A DNA stretch of 64,000 nt. It comes from Talinum fruticosum. Its lineage: Eukaryota > Streptophyta > Magnoliopsida > Caryophyllales > Talinaceae. Where the stretch lies: NCBI GenBank assembly GCA_021018815.1, contig JAITYX010000028.1:7281501-7345500 (forward strand). Reading direction: 5' to 3'. Shown here piece by piece: positions 1 through 11,425 of the stretch (its first letter is position 1; the number at the start of each line of letters is the position of its first letter). Below the pieces are notes generated by a model, which ran no database searches, was not told where the DNA came from, and was given only the letters and a program-made list of their open reading frames with translations. The translations under genes and the position numbers were made by a program.

Positions 1-1669
1 CCTATTTAAAAAAAAAAAGAAAAAACAAATCCATATTCTTTTTGAACTATGAAGGCTCGATTTACGCTATAACGGGTATGTATGAAGCCCATGAGGTCTT
101 GCCCCGAACCTAATCTTGCTCCCATTTCCAATTTCCAAATTCAAAGCCAACTTCCGCTACTCGGAGGAGTAGAAGTCAATTAAGAAGCATGCCATGCTGA
201 CTCAAGCACTAAACCGTCAAGTCTACAATTCACTTGTTCACCAATTAGCGGTAATACATTGGAGTTTGAGCGGCCTACTTTTCTTTAGGTTCTACTTAGG
301 GGACTTGCGGATAAAAGTGCAATTTTATCTTTGGCATTTTAAACATTTTGCATCATCTTAGTAAAAGAATGCATTTGTTCTTAGAATAGAGTCTTCCGTT
401 TATCTCTTTTGCATGAGTCAAACTGCAAAAAGATAAAAATTAAATAACAAAGCACCCTACAAGGAATTATTCAATCAAGCATCATTCATCAAGTCAGCAT
501 CGGGAAGGTCATCGACATCGCCACCTTCAAAGGGAAAACGTACAATATCATCAACTAATCAAAGCTAGTCAACTCTAAGACATTCCGGAAGAGCTAGATA
601 CAAGCATCCAAGAAGAACGTGGGGGCTCATGATCGAAAGGATCATACAACAACTCCAGTGATACTCAAGATAAGACACAAATCGTCTACCTTACATAGGA
701 GCTATTAGCACACAAACCAAATGCTCAAATTTAAAATGAGGCACATAACCTCGGGTATCATCATATTTCAAGTAGGTGTTCCCCAAAGTTCAGGTCATCT
801 AAGGACTAAGTCTAGGCAAAAATTTCTACATGATGATAAATATCCATCCATATTTCAACGAAAGTGGATAGTAGTCGAGCTTCAAAATGTAACAATGGTC
901 AAGGTTCAAACACCCAAGTCGAGTCTCAAACCCAACAGCGGTTAAGGTTACAACTACCCTTTCAAGCTTTAGGCCCAACAACGGTCAAGGTTCAAACACA
1001 CTCCACTCGATGCTCGAGACTTTACAATGGTCAAGGTTCGGACACACCTCGGTGGAGTCTTGGGCCTAACAATGGTCTAGTTTTAGACACACCTTAGTTA
1101 AGTCTCGGGCCTAATAATGGTAAAGGTTGAGATGCATGCACTCCGGTCGAGTATTAGACCCGTAAGTGGTCAAGGTTCGGACGTTCCTAGTTGTGTCTCG
1201 GTTCCATGAGTAGTTAAGGTTCGGACATACCTCGGTCGAGTCTCGGACCCGAGTAGCGGTTGAGGTTCGGACAACCCCGTATAGCTTTAGGCCCAACCAT
1301 GGTTAAGGTTTAGACATGCCCCCATTGAACATTAGGCCCAATCATGGTCAAGTTTCGAATATCCCTCCATCGATCTTCGGGCCTACTAGTGGTCAACGTT
1401 TAGACACCATGCCCGAGCTTCGGGGACCTCACCGTGTCCAAGTCAACAAAACAATTTAAAACATGATTTTCCTACAAATAATTTTTAGGTAACACTTGAA
1501 ACTATTTACGTTTTATTATAAGCTAACAAAACTGTTAGTGTAGAAAGGATTCACCTAAGCTTCGGGTTAAGTATGCGATCAAGTTTAGGACCCTTATATG
1601 AGCTTCGGAACATTGATCGAGCCAAGCTCAAGATACCGAATCAAACATCGAGATCCAAGAACTGGTCAG
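1..1669 (+). mobile_element. G1-d: 3' internal end of a Tat/Ogre-like Gypsy element
   Basis: This is non-coding retrotransposon DNA from the region upstream of a 3' LTR. It is recognised because it matches the reverse complement of 24270-25350 (G1-b) and 59950-60980 (G1-c). Shared landmarks include the stretch around 420-500 (caccctacaaggaattattcaa), the tandem array at 886-1421, and the tract at 1500-1540 containing gctaacaaaactgttagtgtag. It runs off the left edge of the window and stops at the 3' end of Copia A at 1669, before its own polypurine tract, so Copia A probably inserted into it. No gag or pol is visible. The short reading frames at 721-1097 lie partly in the tandem repeat and are not genes. 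Confidence 0.75.
886..1421 (+). repeat. Degenerate tandem array, unit about 45-60 bp (G1 3' array)
   Basis: Roughly ten to twelve imperfect units, each containing a core like ggtcaaggttcggacac followed by cgagtctcgggcc. Spacing varies by several bases. The same array, reverse-complemented, is at 24490-24800 and 60060-60560, always just upstream of the G1 3' LTR. Tandem arrays in this position are a known habit of Tat/Ogre retrotransposons. Confidence 0.85.
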
Positions 1670-3129
1670 TGAACATTTTCTCTTGGAGAGACTTAGTCAT
1701 CCTAAAGGGAGGGTGAATAGAGTGATGGAAGATTTTTAAGTAATTACAAACTATTTTGCACAAAACAGACTTAGAAAATAATTCGAGTCTAGATTAGACT
1801 CGAAAGTGCAATACACAACTAAATACGTGGAAACCCTCCCGAGGCTAAAAACCACGAGACAGTGTTAATCTAAGCACTAAGTTAAATCCACAATTTTGAA
1901 TCTACAAAATACAAGGACGAGCTATATACGGAATTGTTCTCTTAGACAATTCAATTACAAGTTTTCCTAGACTCAAAAATTCCCTTATCCGATGTAGTAC
2001 TTTCTAACCGAGATAACCGTTACAGTCGGGGAAAATTAAGTCGAGTTAACCCTTACAGCTAAGTCAAGGGACTTACAAGAAAGTAGAAAGAGTAGAAGTG
2101 ATTACAAGACTTTCTTTACAACGCGTAACGTAAGATTTACTGAATTGGACTTATAAGTCGAAGATTGAATAAGCAAGCACTACATAAGTGTTAAGCAATG
2201 TGTTTAGCCATCTTCAAGTCTTGTGCGAGTGGCTTATACTTATACATAACAGGGAAAAATATCCATTGAGACTTGTTCTGGACTGGTGAGCTTCAATAAC
2301 GAGCGTAATAGCTAGTCCAAGTCACTTAAAAAGGATCCACCGAGATGTGAACGTTGTGTGGTGGTCCTTGGCTCAAAAGCGGTTCATCCCTCTGGTTGTG
2401 ATTGAAATCCGCTGTGGAAACAAATTTTGGATGCAAAGTGAAAGTTTATCGAATATGGAAACAAACAACCCCGATACGGTGTTTGAGCCATGTCTAGAAA
2501 TGGCCGATTTCTATCTCGCTAGTGTTTAACGGCTAAAAACCAATTGCTTTTGCTTTTCAAAAATAGATTAGGCTTGTTTAGTGAACCTACAAAAGAAAAT
2601 CAAAGTGGTACTCAAAGTATTAAAATACTTTGGTTCAAGATTAGGTAAAGACAATAATTAATTCAAAGTAATTAAGCAATTAATTATCTTGAGCCTAAAA
2701 GAATGGAAGTTTCGAGTCTAATATACATTAGGTTTAAATTCTATTTTGAGTCAATCCTTAAAAGGATCAAGTTAGTAATAATAAAGAATCAGAATACATG
2801 AACTTGATCAAGTAAATAATTCTTAATAACCAATTGAAATAGAAAGTCGAAATAACACGAGTAATTCATTTTCACTTACAACATCAACTCGGTCTCGAGA
2901 ATAAAAATGTTGGAGACCTTATTTACTTATGCCATTGTTTGAGTTGTGTCCGAGTGGGTCGAAACATAGTTAAGAATGTTATGTTTGACGAGTGGTTTCG
3001 AGTGGGTTAGAAAATAATAGAAACTTAGATATGATTTCTTAAAAGCTTAGTATGACTTAGAATAAAAACTATAGAGAGATAGAGAGTTCTAACCAAGTAT
3101 TCAATCTACGAGTTATAACCGAATCTTCA
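1670..3129 (-). mobile_element. Copia A 3' LTR
   Basis: About 1.46 kb, homologous throughout to the LTRs of copies B, C and D (for example 44220-45650 in the same orientation). Read on the minus strand it starts TGAAGATTC at 3129, directly after a degenerate purine tract (3130-3145), and ends near TGTTCA at 1670. Shared landmarks are the phrase around 2430-2500 (aaacaaacaaccccgatacggtg) and the tail gggtgaatagagtg near 1710. The position where copies B and D carry G1 insertions (about 2435) is empty here. No open reading frame of interest is inside. Confidence 0.8.
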
Positions 3130-4734
3130 ATCTACCTATTTTTTACGGAAGGCATTCCATACTTAAGATAGAAACTAATTAGTTCGGAGAGTTAAGTTTT
3201 CATTGGGGGTTGATCCGAGCAAGAAAAATAATGATAAATATTTAACAACTCAGCTCGGATCATATATAACTCAAAACATGCTTCTTGAAATAATTAGAGC
3301 ATACTTGTTACAAAATATCGAGCAAGTATCAAGTCTACTCGGAACTAGATATGCTCAGAAAATAAGCTTCATTCATTAGTAGACGCATTTATACAAAGAC
3401 TTAACACAAACACGAGAAAACAATAAGGGAAAACTCCCCTAAACCAAACATCTATATTTTCTATCTTTTCTCTCCCTCTATCCATTTAAGCAAAAACATT
3501 AAAAAAAAAAAAGAGTGAGGAAAGAACAAATAAATACAAAAGATGTTGGACAAAAAAAAATTTAAACATATTTTGAAATCAAGAAGGAGGAGCAGTTGGG
3601 CGAGAAGTAAAAGACCGAGGGTTGCATTTGCGCTGTATCCTTAAGTAGAAACAGATTGGGCTAGGGGGCAACAACGGTGGTAGATCCGGAAGTGGAATGA
3701 TCCTTATACGAGTTAGAGGTAGATCTTCCTCATCTTCTTCTTCTTCCTCAACAAAAGTTGTCTGCAGTCGAGATTCCGAGGTAGGGGCATTAGACTAGCC
3801 AACATCACCGGCTTTTTCCGAGGCACTCGTGAGTGTGATCGAAGAGATCACCTCAGGTTCTTTGGTGCCCTTGTCTTCGAGGTTGAATTGCTTCAGCCTC
3901 CTTTTCTCCTTCTTGAGCTATCCTTTCAGCCTCTCCTTGTCTTTCTTCTCGCTTCTTCGACTCAAACTCGGAAGAACCGGAGGACTCCTCATATTTTTCT
4001 TCGTCGGATATTGAGTCCTCTATCGCCTAGAGTTGTTTTCAACTTTTTAGTGAGAGAGATAAGTTGATTAGCCACCTTCGAAGAAGTTCGATTGAAGGGG
4101 CAGGTAGAGAAGTGGATGGTCCAGCGGTGAGAAGCGGAACTCGAAGACCGGTCCGAGTCCGAGGTGGAGGAGGAGGAAGAGGTGCTAACTCGGAGGAGTG
4201 AACCCGGACACCAAGTTTGATTTCCCGATATCCAAGCCCAATGATTTCATCTCAGCCAAAACAAACGACGGGTTCTAAGCACTTGTTTGGATTAGAGGAA
4301 ATGTCAACCGCAAACCGAGTGTAAACGATTGTAAGAAGAGCTATAAAAGGATAAGGTTTCTTCTTTTTGTCGAGATGGAATAGAAGCAATCTATTGTAGA
4401 ATAAAAGGAAAGAGGTCAACCTCATATCCTACCATAATATCAAAAAGAACTTTGAGGACCTTGTTGTTTGGGTTCTCTTTTGAGGGGTAGTAAGAGAAAA
4501 AGGTTCTCATAAGAATGAAGCACGTAAGTCCGGCTTTAGAGGTCATCTATGTCACAAAAAGTTCTTTCCGGACCGAGGAGCTTCTTTAGCATACTTATCA
4601 AAGAACTCATCCGTGACTTCGTTGAAGGGGATGGGATTGGAATTTAGAAACGGACACTTCACATCAAAGAGTTTGTGAAGTAGAGAAAGGTTGATATGAA
4701 CACCTTTCCTTGAACGACGTAAGAGATGATGTTA
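3130..4734 (-). pseudogene. Copia A ORF3 remnant plus 3' untranslated region
   Basis: This is the extra ORF of the Copia family, which lies between pol and the 3' LTR. Read on the minus strand from 4734, it aligns with the ORF3 of copy C at 38400-39800. It shows the same order of features: a conserved central region (VVQGK near 4715-4700), a Glu/Lys/Ser-rich stretch with a short CTT/AAG run (3730-3750), and a Pro/Arg-rich end near 3590. Many stops and frameshifts are present. The 5' part of the ORF and all of gag-pol are missing, because the T1 LTR begins at 4735. Bases 3130-3590 hold the untranslated tail and the polypurine tract. Function is unknown. In SIRE-type Copia elements an ORF in this position is often called env-like, which is only an analogy. 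Confidence 0.65.
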
Positions 4735-6045
4735 TGTAAGACCCGTAATTTTGGGTTATGTAGTTATATGAGTTAAAGTTGATTGTTTAGTTTTAATTAA
4801 ATAGAGAAGGTCAAATAATTAAAATATATACGCTGACATATATTCTTTATTTTGTTAGAGCGAATTATTATCGGTTCGCATGACCATAATTAGCAAAATA
4901 TATTAATTCCTTCATTTTCATTCCCAGCCTAGCCTAGCTAAATAAAAACCCGAGACCACTTGTGCTAGGTGTGTGGGTTTAATTATTATGAGGATTAACA
5001 AAAGAAAAAGGGAAATAAGAAGGAGGATTAGGTGTTAGCTTAGGAGTTGGATTAGGTGTAATTAATGGTGCGTTGGCATTACCTAAGGAAGTCAGTAGAA
5101 ATGGGATAAGATGAAAGCAAAAATGAAAAGAGAGGGAAGAAGGCTCGGGGAAAGAAAGAAGTTGAGCGAAAGCGAGAGATGAAGAGGCGAAAATAGAGCA
5201 AGGGAGAGAGAGAGAATGAAGGATAAGGCGAGGGCAAGGGCGAACGAAGCACAACGAGAGAGAGGGAGTGCGTGGGTCGGAGAAGCGGCCGGAGGCCGGT
5301 GCACCAAACAGCGAAATCGAGACCCAAAGAGAGGAGCAAGCGTGAGGGTCAAAGAAAGGCAACCGGCGAAGCGGGATATGGAGACCGATGAGCAAAAGCA
5401 AGTGATGAACAAAGAGAAAAGGGAGTAAAGAGGGCGAAACAGAGACCGGGAAAGAGGAAAAGAGGCCAACGAATCGAGGCAAGCGAGGGAGAGAACTCAA
5501 AAGGTCGAGAACCGGAAATAAGGGACCAAACTAAAAGTAGAGGAAAACGAGAGACCGATAAGGACCGAGCAAGGACCGGGCGAGAGAAAGAGACCGAGAC
5601 CGAGAGGAGGAAGTAAGGAAGCCCAAAATCAATTCCAAACACTAGAATCCGAGGTGGGTAGTCTTATTCTCTAAATTAATAGTAATTTCAAAATTCAATT
5701 GAATTTGTCTGTGAATATTAAGTATCCGTATTGCAAAACAAATTTGGTAGTTATTTCGGATTGGGAGTTGTTAGGGCTTAATCGAACATGAGAGGATTTA
5801 CTTGGGTTAAGTAGTTAAAGTTGAATTGGGAACTTTAAGGAAATTTAGTAGTTACTTAAGATTGGATTGGGAACCCGGAAACTTTATGAAGTTAAGTTGC
5901 ATAGGTCAAATGAGTAGTACTAAAGTTCGTTTTGCCATCACGGATGAAGGAGTTGTGATTTGGGTACGAATTATGAATTAATTAATGAAGGAGTTGTGAT
6001 TTGGGTACGAATTATGATTTGGGTACGAATTATGAATTAATTAGT
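4735..6045 (+). mobile_element. T1 LTR, truncated copy
   Basis: The left end reads TGTAAGACCCGTAATTTTGGG at 4735, directly abutting Copia A. The reverse complement of the T1 solo LTR at 52186-55071 begins with the closely similar TGTAAGACCCGGAAATTT. Both copies then show a long strand-biased purine tract (about 4980-5640 here) followed by a motif like gaatccgaggtgggtag (5645; compare 54222-54238 reversed). This copy is less than half as long as the other and ends against the RNase H coding remnant of G1-a near 6045. The long Ser/Leu/Arg-rich frames on the minus strand (4979-5642) come from the biased composition and I do not regard them as genes. Confidence 0.65.
5945..6041. repeat. Short tandem duplication, period about 41 bp
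   Basis: The phrase tgaaggagttgtgatttggg followed by tacgaattatg occurs at 5945 and again at 5986, and the last part (atttgggtacgaattatga) is repeated a third time. It lies at the broken right edge of the T1 LTR. Confidence 0.8.
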
Positions 6046-7760
6046 CTCACAATCAAGGAACTTCTTACTTAGATAGTAGATAACGCGTTATTCTTTCGCG
6101 TCTTGATAGTCATTTCTATCGTGGTGAGATATAGGAGAAAAGGTTTCCCTTATTAGGGTGGAACTAACACTAGAGGATTAGCCGGGGATTCCTTAACCTT
6201 CTCGAATGCTTGTTGGCACTCGGCATCCCAAATGGGCTTACATCCTTTCTTTAACTTCTTGAAAATAGGTTCACATATCATAGTCAATTTTGATATGAAA
6301 TGACTAATTTATCGCAAACGTCCTATGAATCCCCTTATCTCTTTTATCGTGCTTGGCAGAGAGATCTCCTGAATGGCTTTAATCATGGATGGATCAACTT
6401 CAATTCCTCTAAGACTAACAACATTGCTTAGCGGTTTACCCGAGGTTACTCCACAGGCACACTTTTGAGGATTAAGGCACATTTTGTAGTTCCTAAGTCG
6501 TTAGAAGAATTTCCTTAGGCTGGGTAGCTGCCCTACCCTATCTCTCGGACTTTATGATCATGTGATCCATGTAAACTTCAGCTTCTTTGTTGATCATATC
6601 ATGCAATAAGGTTATTGTTGTCCTCCGATACGTTGCGCCAACATTCTTGAGCCCAAATGGCATCACCACATAATAGTAAATCCCTATTGAGTGATGCGAG
6701 TCGTCTTTTCCATATACTCTTCGGCCATCTTCACTTGATTACACCTAGCATAACCGGCCATGAACAAGAGAAAAGCATGACCCACTGTATTATCTATAAG
6801 GAGGGTCGATATGAGGCGGTGAAAAATCATCTTTGGGACTGGCCTTGTTCAAATCCTTGAAGTCGACAAACATATGAACCTAGCCGTCTTTCTTCGGATG
6901 TGGAACTATATTTGCTACCCATTGAGGATAGTGAACTACCTTAATGAACCTAGCCTCCAACTACCTCTCGAACCTCTTCCTTAATCTTCAAAGCCCATTC
7001 CGGTTTCATCTTCCTCAATTTACGCTTAACCGGCTTAGCATCTTCGTAAAGCGGGATCTTGTGTTTTTCTATACTCGGATCTATACCCGGCATATCTTCA
7101 TAGGACCATGAAAATACATCTATAAATTCCGTAAGGAGCGAAGTAAAGTGCTCTTCTAGATCCAAGGTTCTCCTTATCTTAACTTCCGGGGTTGACCAAG
7201 TGACCCCAGATTAATTGTTATTGTTTTCTCTATTATCGGTGAGCGATTTTCATGATCTTCATAGCTTTTATTAATTCTTTAGGGATTTCTTGTTTATCAT
7301 TAGAGCCAAAACAATTAAAAGTAAGAGGAGACAAGGAGTAAGCGGAAAGGTTTACTTTATTGAATGAAGCAAGGAGTACATCGGAATTAGAAACTAAAGA
7401 CACGAGAATTAGAAATGACGAGAATTAGGAAAAGAATTAGAAATAACGAAGGGGAAATACAAGCCCTAGTACAAGACTCGGAAAGAGGATGTGCTCCTAG
7501 GCTAGCAGCAAGTTCCTGGCCCTCCTTAGCATCAATCCAAGTGGCATGCTTGGATCCTTCAATATCAACGTCGATGATGAACCTAGACGGATCGAATTGC
7601 GGGTGTGACATAGCTCGTGACAATACCAAGACTGAATTCCTTTCTAGGTTACCCTCTTGTCCCAACAAAAGATTGAAAAGATTGTTCCCGATGAGGTTGG
7701 TCCAGTCTAGTATGGACTGTCCCCTTTCAAAAAGGTAGAGTGCCTCTTTCTCTAGAATAT
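6046..7760 (-). pseudogene. Gypsy reverse transcriptase - RNase H remnant (G1-a)
   Basis: This coded for the polymerase that copies element RNA into DNA. The clearest part is 7165-6950, which translates to a typical Gypsy RT start: DVFSWSYEDMPGIDP, then PVKRKLRKMKPEW, then IKEEV. Further along, in shifting frames, come the palm region around 6900-6650, the active-site box at 6578-6567 reading YMDH instead of YVDD, the thumb (GFIGRLR) near 6330, and CEPIFKKL near 6270. RNase H begins with ECQQAFEKVKE near 6220 and LVLVPP near 6170, and a last recognisable piece (YYLSKKFLDCET) is near 6080-6050. At least six stops or shifts are present, and one catalytic Asp of the RT box is replaced by His. 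The region 7387-7668 precedes RT and is open, but I do not recognise a domain in it. Confidence 0.8.
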
Positions 7761-7765
7761 AGTAG

Positions 7766-9114
7766 TGTTAGGAAGAATTTAAGTCATAAATTTATTAACC
7801 GCAAGTGCACGACGTAGTTGTAGCTAGCCGGCAAGCACGGGTCGTCCACATAGAGTTATGTTTCAAATATCAAAGTTAACTTAAACTTTACTGTCTCGGT
7901 GAATCAGCACGAGATGAAATATATATGATGATTAAACTAACCTAGAAAGAAATAAAAATAAAATACTCGGGTTGTGATTTTACGACTTAATAAACTAATT
8001 AATCAAGTCAAGCCTAAACCTACCCAAGTTTATACAAGTATTTAGGAGTGATCGGTTGCACAATCAAAACCTACTCAAGCCACACTTTCGAGGGCGATGA
8101 GCTAGTTTAATTATTCTAACAACTTACTTTCGTGGGGTTAGCCCAACTAAACTAAAAAATAACAACCTTGCACCTAGCTAGAATTCGAGCTATTTTCATG
8201 CCAAAATCCCAACTATTCTCTTTACCCACACTAGAAAATTGACTTCACCTTTCAGTGATAGACCAACCGCCTAAAAATCAAGATGAAAAGGCCCTTTCGG
8301 GCATCTCATCAAACCTATGTGACAGGTATGAGAAACAATCCCAAAATACTAGCATAAACTAGGTACATAAAGGCCTAAAAGAAATTAATTAGCCATCAAG
8401 GAGGCTAATCACAACCAAAATAACACAAACTAACAACTAATTAACATGAAACGTAATTAATCTAACAACTACTAACAAAAATTGACTCGAATATAAACAA
8501 ATAATATAACTACTACTAACTTCAAATATAATTAAAATTGAATCTTTAAAACTAATTAAACAAATTAGAAACAAAGGAGAGAGAAAAAAGGGAAGAAGTT
8601 ACGAGGAACGAATCAAACTGAACCGAAAACCGTCAGGAACCGAATTAATAACTAAAACTAAAAATATTTGAGATAAATTACAAGAGGAAAACTTATTTAA
8701 TTAAAATTAAAATTAACCTAAAATATAAACTAATACGACGGCTAAAGACTTCAAGCTCCAGCCACCGAAACAAACCTGCAGCTGCCCCATATGTCCTCCT
8801 AGTGTCCCTTTTTATACACAAAGCATGGAGGGCTTTAATGCTGATGTCATGCGGACATCGGCATTCAATTTGTGGATTATGCGTTGTTTGCTGCTTGAGT
8901 TGAGAGTATAATTTGGGTTTGGCTTGCCATGTGGGACTTGATTTGTTGAAGTTTATCTCTCGATCCGTATTTTCTGCTCAATCGAACTCAAATTATTGGA
9001 TCCGCTCAACTTAATTTATTACGTACAAAATTAAATAAAACAAGTAAAAATACTAAAAATGTATTATTTTATGATACAAAAATTAGATAAATAAGATAAT
9101 ATTTGGACCGAACA
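7766..9114 (-). mobile_element. Solo LTR of a third family inside G1-a
   Basis: This 1349 bp block interrupts G1-a between protease and RT. Its ends are TGTTAGGAAG at 7766 and GACCGAACA at 9114, so it is bounded by the TG...CA of LTRs. It is flanked by a near-perfect 5 bp target duplication (AGTAG at 7761-7765, AGTAC at 9115-9119). A TATA-like box, TGTATAAAAAGGG, lies on the minus strand at 8819-8807, which suggests the minus orientation. The inside is AT-rich without coding frames. A single LTR with target duplication is the expected product of LTR-LTR recombination. Confidence 0.75.
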
Positions 9115-9339
9115 AGTACTCATTGAAAATCTCCAAACCAGGCACTAGAATGCCTTTTTCCTTGAAATAGTAGGGCTCATGAAAACCATGATAAGGGAAG
9201 TTATCTCCTTCTCTTAGGAACTCACTGTTCGAGTATAGGGAAAGGGCTTGATAGAGCGAACCGTGTTCGGTGTAGTCCTCTTTGTCTTAATTTCCTAATT
9301 GGCTTAAGTTATTTCCTTAGCAGTAGGTTGATAGCCATA

Positions 9340-9930
9340 TCTAAAGTTTTAGTTATTGGTGAGTTCAAGGGCTAGAAAAGTAGGGTGGTATGCTCTTCGA
9401 CTGCGAGTAAGACCTGGAAAATACCCTTTCTTCGCAAGCATCGAATGGACACTAGGGTTGCCACAAGGATTAAAGTTAAGAGGTGCTGCATCCCTTTCTA
9501 AGGCCACAATAGTCTCAAATCCATACGGTTCCTCATCATTAGCATCGTGCTCAATCTCGACTACGGGTTCTTTAGAGGTGAAAGTAGCACAAAGGTTATC
9601 CCCGTTGATAATTTTGACTTGACATTTTATAATTATCTTAACTTTCCGATACGAGTGTAGAGGGCACCACCGATGATCATGTAACCATGGACATCCTAGG
9701 AGTAGATTGAAGTAGTTGGGATATCTAGGACTTGGAATTCGATGTTCCATTTTACCGGCCCTACGTTGATTGGCAAGGTCACTTGTTCCCAAGGCTGTTT
9801 TTTTTAGAATTATCGTAGGCTCGAAGATGGACAGTCTGTTTAGAGAGTTGTTGCTCCCTAATTCCTAACCTTTTTAGAGACTTGACATTTACTGCCGATC
9901 CATTGTTTACCAAGGTTAGGGGAACAAACT
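9340..9930 (-). pseudogene. Gypsy aspartic protease with G-patch-like tail (G1-a)
   Basis: This encoded the retroviral-type aspartic protease that cuts the Gag-Pol polyprotein. Read from 9930 on the minus strand it gives LVNNGSAVNV, where the family has an active-site DNGSA-like box, so the catalytic Asp has become Asn. Next come the flexible region, then NLLLGCPWLHDHRWCPLHSY (about 9712-9653), matching the usual LLGRPW box, and VKIIIKCQVKIINGDNL. The longest open stretch is 9792-9349 (147 codons). Its C-terminal part, MLAKKGYFPGLTRSRRAYHP, resembles the glycine-rich G-patch found after protease in this lineage, with several glycines lost. It precedes RT in the element, separated by the inserted solo LTR. 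Confidence 0.75.
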
Positions 9931-10518
9931 TGTTGATGCAAGTTATGGTTATGTAAAGGGAATTGTTTTGTGCAATTCCTTCTTCAGGAGATCTTTCTAA
10001 TAAAAGGTAATAGTTTTATCCCCGCCGTTAACCAATCCTACCATTTCCTCTTGCGTAGTTTCGGGAGAGACCTCACTTTTACTAAGTGCATCAATCAAGG
10101 CTTGTCCATGTTTCGGGAAGTAGATATTAATTGCCGATTAACATATCGATTTTTAATTTACGAAGTTGTTTAAGGATTGGGTCTTCTTTCTTTGCAACTG
10201 CTGGCTCTTTTGGGGCTTCGTGAGTCTGTTGTGGACCCAAGGGTGCATTATGCCGTCCGGATGTAGTGAGGAATTGGACCACAGGACTTTTGCGTCTCCC
10301 CAAAAGTCTTCTTCTTTTAAGGGTGGTGTGCCCCGGAAGTCGTCACTACTCGTTATCATTATTGCTTCTCATTGCATAGACATCTTCTTTATCACTCACC
10401 CACAGGCCCTAGAGTTCGGATCTATAGGAGGTAGACTAAGCGAGTGGTTTAGACTTGTTAACATCTTTGATAAGAACAGACGAATCCCATTGACCTCGAG
10501 TAGGTTAAGTGAAAATGG

Positions 10519-11425
10519 CTAAGGTGCCACTAAAAGGATTCTTGTTGTTGCTTGGTTTTGGGCAGCCTTAGGAAAGGGTATTTGGCCATTTTGAAACATG
10601 CTTTCTAATTTGTTATTGAATTTCCAACGAGTATTCGGTATCATGTCCTCGTGCACAATGGTATTTACAAAATTTTTCCCGCATCCGAATTTTTGGATTG
10701 TTTCAGCGTTTATGATTCCGCTTCTAATGGGTGGCAATTCTATCTTTCCCTTTTCCAAGAGATGGTTCAGGGCTTTGGTATAGCTAATATCAACAGGAGT
10801 GTAGTTAGTATACCTGTTGAGGGCATTGACATCTACGCCCCTCCTAACGAGTGCCTATATTGGATGTATTCTTATCTTTAAAGTGATAATTACCTCTATA
10901 CCCAGTCACGACTTTTGCGGTCATGGTAGACAGCTCTTCTTCTATCGAGTAAACCAGCATCTCTAAGGGTTAAAAAGTTTATCATGGGTAGGAATTTGAG
11001 TCGTTGATTGTAATTGGGTTGAGGGTTTTTCACAATGATCCCGACTTGGTCTTTCTCGGAGGGTCGATCAACCATGTGGGCTGCCTTTGTTCTACATTTG
11101 GTAAGGAAATCGTGAAGCTCTCCTTTTCGCTTTTCTTGATTAATTCCAAGTCTCCGAGGGTAACGAGCAAATCGGTGTTATAGGAGTTTTGATGGAGGAA
11201 CTCCTTACACAAATCAGTCCGGTTTGTAACCTTGCGTGGGTTAACCATATTATACCACTTCATTACATCGGTGTCGAACATCCAGGGGAAAATAATGTGG
11301 TAAGTTTCTTCACGAATGTTCTTAAGAGTCACTACTCCTAAGAAGTTACGAACATGATGATAGGGATTCTCGGAACCTTTTAACTTAATATCGGGCATGG
11401 TAAACTTAGGAGGTAGTTTACCCAT
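10519..11425 (-). pseudogene. Gypsy gag remnant (G1-a)
   Basis: Gag forms the virus-like particle that packages element RNA. The N-terminal block, 11425-11030, is open for 131 codons. It contains LPPKFTMPDIKLKGSENPYH, then HVRNFLGVVTLKN, FPWMFDTDVMKWYN and EFLHQNSYNTDLLVTLGDLE, the order expected of the plant retrotransposon gag domain in Tat/Ogre elements. After frame breaks, 10800-10519 carries the C-terminal part: a YTPVDISYTKAL-like box, KIELPP, and a degraded zinc-finger-like segment (FGCGKNF...VHEDM) followed by NNKLESMFQNGQIPFP. G1-c encodes the same N-terminal block at 62025-61810. The start codon cannot be fixed; the ATG at 11425 lies inside the alignable region. Confidence 0.75.

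Noticed and set aside
721..1296. Short frames in G1-d
   Set aside because: Largely tandem-repeat sequence of the G1 3' array and its flank.
4979..5642. Several overlapping open frames of 86-173 codons on both strands
   Set aside because: They lie in a purine-biased tract of a T1 LTR. The translations are low-complexity Ser/Leu/Arg/Phe, and the mirror copy at 54258-54793 shows the same effect.
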